The position numbers were made by a program, and so were the translations under genes. The notes beneath the pieces are model-generated. The model had not been told where the DNA came from. It saw nothing but the letters and a program-made list of their open reading frames with translations, and searched no databases. From positions 1 to 11,885 of the forward strand of contig JAUCNG010363286.1 in assembly GCA_032353305.1 (NCBI GenBank): 11,885 nt of DNA, read 5' to 3'. Position 1 is the first letter of the stretch; every line of letters begins with the position of its first letter. Source of the DNA: Cephalothrix spiralis (taxonomy: Eukaryota > Nemertea > Palaeonemertea > Archinemertea > Cephalotrichidae). Below, in pieces: positions 1-8,700 of this stretch.

Positions 1-51
1 TCGAAAGTTGCCAGTTGTGGATGGGATGGTACTATAAAATATTGGGATTAA
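1..51 (+). CDS. C-terminal end of a WD40-repeat protein (partial, last exon)
   Basis: Frame 1 from the first base reads 16 codons and then a TAA stop at 49-51. The peptide contains VASCGWDGTIKYWD, the classic final strands of a WD40 blade: an (A/G)S-x-WDGTIK-x-W(D) pattern with the structural Trp-Asp at the end. The stop falls right after the WD dipeptide, so the protein ends with its last propeller blade. Only this fragment is present and the rest lies left of the window, so the subfamily cannot be named; the ending is not that of G-protein beta (which ends SFLKIWN). The gene converges on the minus-strand NACHT gene and, on this evidence, is a separate locus. Confidence in the WD40 call is high for so short a piece because the motif is complete and coincides with an in-frame stop. 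Confidence 0.75.
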   Translation, partial: SKVASCGWDGTIKYWD

Positions 52-151
52 AACATTGCATATTCAATACAAAGATCATGAAATCGATAAGGGCATGGAT
101 TACCCCAGTAATTCTATGCTTCTCTATACTACAAGTTGGCTAATTAGCTAG

Positions 152-259
152 CTTGAACTGAACTGAAAGAAAGACTGACCTCCAATTTGACCAAAATCAT
201 AACAAAATACGTATTCTTTGATGGAAATAACTTTCAAACTGGATGAAGTAAAAATATAT
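152..259 (+). repeat. Left copy of a diverged direct duplication
   Basis: This block, beginning CTTGAACTGAACTGAA, recurs in the same orientation at 852..955. The last 40 bases (220..259 versus 916..955) match at 39 of 40 positions; the rest matches with small indels, and weaker similarity extends leftward to about 113. The two copies flank the inverted-repeat element at 276..794, within the presumed 3' UTR or downstream region of the WD40 gene. A segmental duplication that the element later interrupted is the simplest reading. Confidence 0.7.
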
Positions 260-275
260 AATTTTTGTTATGTCT

Positions 276-794
276 CAGTGCTGGGCGCATATATATTCGT
301 ACGCGAATAATTCGTGCGACGCGCGGTATATTATTCTTGCGAATACCGCTATTCGAACAAAAAATTTCAAAATGGCCGCCACTAGGTTCTATAACAATTT
401 TAGGCTATACTATAGCTAATAGAGATTTTAATACAAATTCTAGGCAGGGATACTGATAGGGAGGTAAATTTGGCATTTGGGCGTGATTTATCATTTTTTA
501 ATCATTTAAAGGTCAGTTTTTAACGTTATACCGATACGGCGCCGGGTGAAGTTTAGAGCCACCCTCTTTCCTGTAGATTTTGTATGATTTAGCAATGCAT
601 TGCTCATACAAGGTTGCTGGAATAAGCCATGTGAAACAAAATAAACATATATTTTGATCAATGTGAAGGTCTTTCAAGGTCATTTAATAGTGTCAACTAT
701 AAATTTCTAGTTTCGCACGAATACCATATTCGTACATAATATCCGTGCCAAAAATACTCGTATTCGTGCGAAAAACTATTTGCGCCCAGCCCTA
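276..794. mobile_element. Non-autonomous inverted-repeat element, hAT-like (MITE)
   Basis: The ends are inverted copies: CAGTGCTGGGCGCA at 276-289 and, read on the minus strand from 794, TAGGGCTGGGCGCA (12 of 14 identical). Inside each end are several diverged copies of an ATTCGTGCGAATA-type motif in both orientations, for example around 296-356 and 712-775. Clustered subterminal repeats and a CAGxG start are typical of hAT-family non-autonomous elements. No transposase frame is present in its roughly 520 bp. I could not find a clear 8-bp target-site duplication, so the superfamily is tentative and the exact ends may shift by a few bases. Confidence 0.55.
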
Positions 795-851
795 AAATTT
801 TACCCTGTACTTTGTTATTGTAAACATGCCTCTACAAGCTGGACACGTTAA

Positions 852-955
852 CTTGAACTGAACGAAAAGCGGACCTCTTATTTTATAATAATAATAACGA
901 AAATACGTTCTCTATGATGGAAATAACTTTCAAAATGGATGAAGTAAAAATATAT
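852..955 (+). repeat. Right copy of the diverged direct duplication
   Basis: This is the partner of 152..259. The terminal 40 bases (916..955) differ from the left copy by one base, while the upstream part differs by substitutions and indels, including an expanded ATAATAATAA run. Unequal conservation along the block suggests the two copies are old. Confidence 0.7.
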
Positions 956-1141
956 CAATTCTTGAACATCGCTTTGAATATATGGGTAAAACATGTATTG
1001 AAAACTACAAGTGTCAGTAACTTTTTATTGCTCGAATGACCAACAGATACCGATAAACGAGTGCGATACATGTATGTAAGGTGTAAAGAATGTACAAAGA
1101 ATTTTTATATATGTAATTATGTACATTATGAAAAAATAATG

Positions 1142-1147
1142 AATAAA
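1142..1147 (+). terminator. Candidate poly(A) signal for the WD40 gene
   Basis: A canonical AATAAA is followed within about 10-40 bases by T/G-rich sequence (TTATGTTTTTATGTAAATGG), as expected of a cleavage and polyadenylation site. Using it would give a 3' UTR of about 1.1 kb containing the hAT-like element. Another AATAAA at 640..645 lies inside that element and is an alternative. Confidence 0.35.
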
Positions 1148-2288
1148 TTATGTTTTTATGTAAATGGAATATAATTTCTTGTTCATGGAAAATGTCGAAG
1201 TAATTTCCCCGAAAAAAGCCTCTCTTTGGCTCCTGGCAGCAGTGTCTCTACCATAACATAAAAAGTACGCGGCACACTCTTAACGAGAATCTAGTGCTTA
1301 CCTCGAACTTGGTCGGAACAACTGAGGTTCGGAGAAATAACAAAGGTCTACGGTACAGCGCGGCGAAGCTACTCTGCGTACCTATAGCTTTTCCCACAAA
1401 ATTAAAATATTTACTCCAAACAAAATGGTAAAGTTAACTTTTTTTGCCTTTATTAAAAAATATAAAGAATGGAATATTGTAAATACATGTATACATGAAT
1501 ATAATATAATATTATGATTAATGATAAATCTATAGTGTATAATAATAAAATGTAAAGTATAAAAGATTATAAAAGAATAGAAGTATTAAAACAGTCACTA
1601 TTCTATGGGAATAACGAACATATTTGAGACAAGACTATCACAATGTATAATATATTGCATCGAATAATGATAATTATTGAAAAATTGTTTCACCTTCCAA
1701 GTAAAAATGTTACCCGAGATATCGAAATGAATCGCTCTTGGCCACTGAGGAAGACCCATAGCGGTCGAAAATTTTGGCAATTTCCTAATTCTGTGTTATT
1801 TTATTTTGTTTTGCTGTGTCAGTTTGGCCCTGGCATTTTGTCTCCTTTCATCCTTGTATTGCCTATAATGAACTTATTTACAGTTTCGGTTGAGTCAAGT
1901 CGAGACCTAAAATAGTGTAGTGTTTGCAGATGAACATGTCCGCCATTTTCTTTGGATACAAATAAGATATATATATATAGGATTGTATAATATCTTATTT
2001 ATACGATAGTACCACGTTATCGATGACAGAATGTATATTTTAAGTTAACGGGATTAGCGCATCTAGAGTCCTGCTACGGTAATTCAACCTGAAGGAAATA
2101 CACCTAAGTTTAAACTAAGAAATTTTCCATTTTAAGTTAACGTGATATCATATACTCCTACGAAATAAGAGTTATTAAACGCGTGTCTAGACAGGCTACC
2201 TAGCAGTACATTTCAAATATTTAGGAATTGGTAATAAATATTCCAATTTAGTTACAAAGGAATGCAACAAGAACGCATTACAATCGTA
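1148..2288. other. Convergent intergenic region
   Basis: This is AT-rich sequence between the 3' ends of two converging genes. It holds a locally GC-richer patch at about 1200-1410 with a strong minus-strand splice-donor match at 1302/1301 (GAG|GTAAG), a short (AT)n run near 1968-1979, a minus-strand AATAAA at 1805..1800, and two copies of TTTTAAGTTAACG near 2038 and 2132. Frames open here (1598..1780 minus, 1643..1915 plus) overlap each other, carry no recognisable motif and are of chance length for this base composition. I see no supported gene. Confidence 0.5.
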
Positions 2289-2294
2289 TTTATC
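2289..2294 (-). terminator. Candidate variant poly(A) signal for the NACHT gene
   Basis: On the minus strand GATAAA (2294..2289) lies about 140 bases past the stop codon and is followed by a T/G-rich stretch (GTTCTTGTTGCATTCCTTTG, 2272..2253). The hexamer is a weak variant. The nearest canonical minus-strand AATAAA is at 1805..1800 and would give a 3' UTR of about 630 bases. Confidence 0.25.
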
Positions 2295-2430
2295 ACATCT
2301 CGAATTGTCTCGGCTTGTTAGCTGCTTATAACATTGAAATTTCTTAACATTAACATGACGAGGTATTCCAGATGTCTTGATCAGTGTGACTGGACTCTGA
2401 CTAGCTAAGTTAAACCAATGTTAGGATCAA

Positions 2431-2712
2431 TTAACTGGTAATGATTTTAATACACTTGTCCATTCCTACTTTACAGAAGGTACACTTAAAAGCCTCAGTC
2501 AACATCATACTTGGCTGTACTTTTTGGCACTTTATGCATTTTCGCATAGCTGGATTGAATTCTTTATGCATTTCACAATACGAAGCAGGACTAAGTCCTT
2601 TTTGATGAAAAGCTGTTCCGCAGATTACACATGCTCCGCTAAATGTCGAGCAAAACTTGCATATCATAGCTGGATTTTTATTTGATGTACACATTTTATT
2701 ACACGTAAGACT
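2431..2712 (-). CDS. NACHT gene terminal exon: cysteine-rich putative zinc-binding module
   Basis: A very strong acceptor (CTTTTCTTTCTTGCAG|) opens a phase-0 frame of 93 codons ending in TAA at 2433..2431. Cysteines fall at exon residues 4, 8, 18, 21, 28, 31, 46, 59, 62, 77, 80 and 87, with His36 and His49. They form CKFC, CVIC, C-x2-H, CIKC and CTFC knuckles that could ligate about three zinc ions. The module does not match RING, B-box or TRAF finger spacing. It follows exon 9 in compatible phase with no competing coding exon seen between them, so I assign it to the NACHT protein; the alternative is the end of a separate minus-strand gene. Function is unknown; a binding or effector role is inference. 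Confidence 0.75.
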   Translation of the reverse strand, partial: SLTCNKMCTSNKNPAMICKFCSTFSGACVICGTAFHQKGLSPASYCEMHKEFNPAMRKCIKCQKVQPSMMLTEAFKCTFCKVGMDKCIKIITS

Positions 2713-5700
2713 CTGCAAGAAAGAAAAGCAATTTGAGAATTAAGTATAGGCCTGGTCGGAGTTCAATTACACAATTGGACGGCAAAATTGGCGAGGGCGA
2801 TATTTGTACCATTTTCGGCCCCCCAACGGTTTTGCATATTGGCGGGTAGTTGACCCACACAAACTATATATTTCTGGAAAGGTCTTGGAAAATGCTGATC
2901 CCTCGGGGGTTCAGATTTTGCCCCACACCCTGTGTGGGGGGTGCCCTGTGCCCTGTGTGGGGGTGGAGGTTGGGGACAAAAAACGTGATTTTTAATTTAG
3001 AAGATTTCCCTATCTCAAAAATCATGTTTTTTGCCCCCCCCCACCTCGACACAGGGGGTGGGACAAAATTCTAAACCCCCCCCGAGGGATCAGCATTTTC
3101 CAGAAATATTTAGTTTGTGGGGTCAACTATACCCGCCAATATTTGTGTACGCTACTGATACTGGAGGCTAAAGCCTTAGCCCTCATTAGCTGAAGCGAGG
3201 GAAAGTTTGACGAGCACAATTTAGATTGAAAGGACATCATTTCACATTAAGACAAAGGTTAAATTTCAATAAGCAAAAAAATGCTATTTTTGGGTGCCTT
3301 CTTTAATTAACAATAGTTTATGTAATCGAGCCGAGCGAAACAAGGCGAGAAATATGTCATAATCGCGATTTTTAAAGCACTTCCACAATTTAGATTGCTA
3401 CGACATATCTTACATGTATAATGACAAAGAATACATTAGAAAAAACTGTTATTTTGTGCGCCTGCGCTAACACAAACAATATTCAACGATGTAATCGAGC
3501 CTAGTGAAGCGAGGCGAGGAAAATATTATCAAAGAGCTTCCATTTCAATTCTAAAAAGTAGGAAAACCACTTTCAGTAAAAAGTAGGAATACCAAGGAAT
3601 CTGAAGGAATAGTAGGAAAAGTAGGGAGGAATTTTCAAAAGTAGGAAAAATAGGACCTGTGTGAAGCCTGTAGAGCTCTACAACGCGGTACACCATTGCC
3701 CATATCGATTGACAGCTTATCAATTGATCTTCGAAAATTCCGTACCTGAAAATATTGACGCTTATCATAAATAGGCACTAGAAAGGCTGTTTTTTGATTA
3801 GTTAGGTATGCCAGTAATCTGAAAAAAAGAAAAGGTTTGATAACTCTCAATTATAATTAGATGGAGGGCTCAATGCCATGACTCTGAAGAAGTTCGTATA
3901 AAGGGCGAAAGCTTAGTTAAAAATTTGTCCCTTTTACATAGTACAACTTTAGTTGATCAACTCGCAGATCAACTTATCAACTTTAAAATTATTGCTTTTA
4001 CATGCAAAAGATCTTATCAACTTTTAAATTCTAAGTTGGACGGTCATTCATTCTTTTTGCTTCGAATATTTGTAAAGTTTACATTTAGTTGAGAGAGGTT
4101 GTCTCAGGTTGGATGAGATATCATGTTACTCAGCTGCGCGCTAGGTCATGAAAACCATTAACTGAGACAGATAAGCCTAGATAATCTCCTAGAACGTACA
4201 ACAAAAGTTGAAAAGAACGAACATGTTCGATGTTTGGAAAAAGTTGAGAATCACACCATCCAACTGCTCTCAACCTGCCGCTTATATCAAATATAGCTCA
4301 TTAACATACGTTGATCAACTTAAGTTGTACCATGTAAAAGGGGCTTTAATTTATTAGCCGTTGCCCGCGTGTTCTATCATATTATTTGCAAAATTTAAAT
4401 TATAATTTAAGTAAAAAAAAATACGAGGAAATTATTTACGAAATATAAAGATCGAGCAAAAACGGATTAAGAAGGAAGGAGCCCATCAACCAAGAGGGGA
4501 AAGGAAGTTGATACGTCTTCATTCGTATGTAGTAGGGATCGTGGAGTAACATTTGGATCGAGTGATCGAACCAGAACATTGAGGCAGCAAACCCGACACA
4601 GAATGAGAGACAGAAAGAAATGCCAAAAATGCAGCAGAGAGCAATTTATTGGAGGAATCGGATTGCACCCCAAGTTACCCCTAGCGATATTCACTCGAAA
4701 GCAAGTAAACAACAATACATGTATATCTTTGACGTCATACCTTTGTTTTAATGAACCTTTCCACAAATGATACGGAACCAGTCTTGCAGTCAGATTACTA
4801 TATGGCAAACATTTGTCGTAGTATGTTGCCAGTTGACCATGAGATTTGTAAAGTTTATCTGGAGTATTTAGAAATGTGGATCGGACAGCCTATAAAATAA
4901 ATGATAATTTGAACTTTGCTTTGCAATAATGGCATGCACGAACACTCAACTTATACCACAGTTTAAAGCAAAACGCATGTTACTCAAGTCGCCACAGCTG
5001 TTTTTTTTTAAATTTGATTTCATGTCGATCGTATGGCGTTTTTATCGCATGTCAAATCTCTTCGAATATCTATTCGTCTTTATCACGATTAGATCCCATC
5101 ATTTTGGCCATGTCTAAACCAATTATCGACCTAATTCGCAAGGCCATTCAACTTGGCAAAAGATCAGCATCCTCACTTGTTCGGCCCATGCGGTTCACTA
5201 TTGCTGTCTTATGCGAATATTAAACAGACCCTAGGACCTGGATGGTTAATATACTGCGACAGCAATCAATTGGCTTAGGTGACGTCATACTATATCCTAA
5301 ATATCTCGGCTTAGACATAACTTAGAGGTCTGATTTGACTTGCATTGTAATGCAACTGCCTTTGCCTAACGATATATAGATGAAATTAACGTAGCTAATT
5401 TTTACCGGCCTAGAAAATTAACTTTCTGAGGTCATGTATTGAAAAATTGCTTTAAAAGGCTGTGACGTCATCTGATGACGTCATACGACCTTGAAATAGC
5501 CCACCATACATTAATAGGGTGTAAAATTATCAGTTTTTGAGTTATTTACATGTAGGTTGCAATATTTCGCACCCCAACCCCCCTATTGAGGGTATAAACA
5601 CCCCTCAAAAAATAATGCGTCCACATGGGCCTGATCACCCATTATTCTCGTGTTTTAGAGACTTTTAGCTATCAAATCCAACCAGTGAACTTTAGTCACC

Positions 5701-8700
5701 GTTCTGGTGGCCCTCGACCCCCATGTGCTCCTGGTCTACTAGGATCTTTCCAGACAGTTACAGCCAACCTCCTGGGAGCCGCCTCTAGGTTCCCCAGGGT
5801 TATTTATTGTGCATGAACCGTTCTCGTACACACCAAGCCGAGACAATAGAATGCGTCGCAATTGTCTTAAACAACTTGTATAGATCAATCGGCGAGAGAT
5901 GGATCAAACGAGGTTCGAACCCACGACCATGAGATTACTAGTCTCATGATCTACCGACTGAGCTAACCGGCAGCCAGCCCAGTAACCCCAATAAACTTCC
6001 ACCACACCTAGTACAACTAGAGAGAGAGAGTATGCGTTCGTCTTTCTACGAATTTTAGTCTAAAGTCAAAGTTGAATTTACCATTGCTACTGAGTTATGG
6101 GAGAAATCAATGACTTTCCGTGATCTTGTATAACTTTTTAAGAAAGGACGTAGGATTCTGCGAAGAGTTGAAACAACGATTCTAGGAACTGGTTCTTGGG
6201 TTTCAAGGTCACCTAACAGCACAGGTAGAGATTCTTCTAAAACACCATCTTTGGAACAAGCAACTAGGCATAAAAGCTAAAAGATAAGTATTTGAATTTA
6301 AAATATGCTGATGTGACTTTTTTGACACACAGAACTTTTTGATACACATGTAAAACGTACATGGCTACAACTTTGATAAAACGTGGAATTCGAAAAAATC
6401 TGACCGGAATCCGTTTGGTATTCTTTTCCTTCATATACCTGGGTACAAGGGGTGTCTACCAAAAACCCGGTAAAAAGTTGATAAAATTCTGTTGCAGCCA
6501 CTCAAAAACGAAGTCAAAATTTAGCCGGATTTCGATCCGGTGTTGGATTCCGAAATCTCATACGCCGTTTTGGAGTTTACCATCCGCGTAAAGGTAATAT
6601 TAATGACGTAATTTTTTTGATTTCTGGATAATTTTATAACTGTTTTTAAAACAACTTACATCTTCAGCATATTTATCCTCTTCAGAGATTCTTTGCAATA
6701 TTTCGCTAAACAGACCCATCATATCATCGTTCATATCAATAATTCGCTGCGTTAGCGTTCTAAAATTTCCAAACACTCTGATTTCTTCGCACGCTGTTAA
6801 TAACCATAGTGGAACTACTGAGCTCATATGATTCAAAAGAAGACCCATTTGTTCAGAATCTAACCTCTGTATGTAGAGAGAGAAAACTATTAGAAAGGTA
6901 AAACAAAGAAGCCAGTCGGCTGGGGGTGGGGGCGGCAGATTCACTCGTATCAGTCAGGACGGTCCCTGTCCGAAACGTAACTGGTCGCATTCGACAGTGC
7001 TGGAAAGTATAAATGTTGAAAATGTGAGAAACGTCACCTATATGGAATGAAAAAATACCATACAGGAAGATTTAAGACTTTTTGACCTCGACCTCCGGGC
7101 CCAAGGTCATGGTCTAATGAAGCTTCCATATATATTTCATTAAGCTGGGATCAAAACCCTAGGTTTAAATAGATTTGGCCCTAAGGTCCTAAAATGGCCA
7201 GCAAATTGAGTTTTTGGCCCATTACGCCGGCCCAGGGGCTCAGATCTAAAATCTGGCAGCAGGCGTTTTTTACTATTAGTGAGTTCTATCATAATATATC
7301 AGTTATGGGCCAATGCATGGAACCGTGTCGGAGGAGATAGGTGTACAGATACCCAATCAGACACGTATTGTCAATTTTAGTGATCACTCAACGAATGAGT
7401 GAATCAATACCGATGTTTTGAAAAACTGGAAGAGTGACGCTGGTAAACTATAATATATGATGGCAGGAGCACATTCCTAAACTGTATACGTCATAACGGA
7501 AATTTGAAAGAATATTTATGATATCATAACATCAGGATGCTGTCTCATAGAAAAATGTAACCTACCCATTTTCGATAGAATCAAGCTGCTCTATCCAATG
7601 CTGCAATTGGGTTTGATCTGGCTGCCGTAAATTTGTCTCTGCTTAGAGGGGCGGAATTCCGTTCGGAGGTTTTCCGTTGTCGCGATTGGTTTTGTGCCAT
7701 AAAAGCGAGGTCGCGCTTAAAGTTTTTCGTGAATTTCAATCTCGAATATATCTCCGCACCTCATGTATATTCGGGCCAGTAAGAGATGATAATGACAATA
7801 ATCTAACATGACTATAATGTTAACGCTTGAACTGGTCCCTACCTTATTAAATTGTCCAAGATACCAACGGGCAACTTGCTGTGCATCGCCCCTGCCTAGT
7901 TTTCCTATTCGTAGCAGCAAAGTATGTCGAAACAGCAATCGATATTCTGTTGGTTTACTTTCATTGCTAGTACTGATGACAAGATAGATGTTACTTTTAG
8001 GTGGAAATGCTAACGGTAACCAGTTCAATTTATCAGTCGATTCATCAAGGCACTGAAAAAGAGGTTTTCATCAGTACTAAACTGCCTTGTATCCTTTATA
8101 TATTACGTGTAGGTGAAATAATAGCAAGACAAATCATTAGGTCAACGCAAATGACCTTCTCTGGCAAGATAATCAGCCCTTCCAGCAACATAAAAAAGTA
8201 GGACAAGGAGTAGGACATGCCAAATATAGCTTAAAAAGTTAATTTCTAACTTATTTTCTACTCCTAATTTTGTCAAATTCGTAAGCAGCTTATAAAACTC
8301 ATCTGAATTATGATGCATTTGATCATTTTATCCTCGAATTACCTGCGCAGGCTATAAGGGCATCATATCAGTCTCAACTGGCCATGTAAGACTGGTTTCT
8401 TCCCCTAATATGGCATCAAAAATTATGTTTATTTGCTTCATCTTGGCATTTAGTACTTTTAAAGATGATGAAAGTATATCCAATACATGTATAAAATCAA
8501 CATAACTCTGTGACCAGTATAGTTGATAAGGACTCATTTGATAATAAATCTGGAATCTATTGTTCTAATATTATTGTTTACGATTTACTGCAACTTTAAG
8601 GTATGTGGACTGAGTTAGCAAGGACATTTTTAATTCGCTATAATTGGATTAAAGTTAATTTAAACAGCCTAAACCTACATATTTATATAAAGGTCAAAAA

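Larger units (their letters stand above)
2713..3745 (-). other. Last intron of the NACHT gene (1033 bp)
   Basis: GT-AG intron between exon 9 and the cysteine-rich exon. It contains the foldback palindrome (2831..3146), the 169-bp tandem repeat (about 3200..3530) and a stretch at 3555-3655 with recurring AAGTAGGAAAA-type words. The open frames seen here are by-products of the palindrome or run on from exon 9. Confidence 0.65.
3819..4740 (-). other. Intron between exons 8 and 9 (922 bp)
   Basis: It holds the MITE at 3928..4343. From 4740 down to 4467 the reading frame of exon 8 happens to stay open for about 90 codons past the donor (see findings). No other coding signal is supported. Confidence 0.6.
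4890..6081 (-). other. Intron between exons 7 and 8 (1192 bp)
   Basis: It contains a tRNA-derived SINE (about 5620..5985), three TGACGTCA palindromes, and a short hairpin TTGAGGG/CCCTCAA at 5586-5608. The small plus-strand frames at 4929..5223 are AT-rich, overlap in different frames and show no motif; I do not treat them as genes. Confidence 0.6.

Noticed and set aside
1598-1915. Opposing frames of 60 and 90 codons
   Set aside because: They overlap each other antisense, show no motif or splice context, and have chance length.
2804-3074. Three overlapping frames, two plus and one minus, of 62-74 codons
   Set aside because: All lie in the foldback palindrome, whose symmetry and GC-rich arms produce mirrored open frames; none has a motif.
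3656-3772. Plus-strand coding-like frame (ending in ENIDAYHK then TAG)
   Set aside because: It overlaps exon 9 on the opposite strand, has no start or recognised motif, and exon 9 fits the splice phases.
4578-4751. Plus-strand frame with a Lys/Arg/Gln-rich, coding-like composition and a CQKC pair in another frame
   Set aside because: No start, motif or compatible splice sites; several frames look equally plausible and the minus strand here is intron next to exon 8.
4752-4898. Plus-strand frame opening with ATG at 4752 and ending in TAA (49 codons), with an upstream CAG that looks like an acceptor
   Set aside because: It is exactly antisense to NACHT exon 8, which has family motifs (HGQLATYY, PYHLW) and compatible splice phases; the plus frame is its shadow.
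5014-5223. Plus-strand frame reading SKPIIDLIRKAIQLGKRSA near its end
   Set aside because: No homology recognised, overlaps another frame, and lies within an intron; not enough to call a gene.
5901-5971. Functional tRNA-Thr(AGT) gene
   Set aside because: The acceptor arms do not pair and the D and T stems have mismatches; intact A and B boxes with an attached body point to a SINE head.
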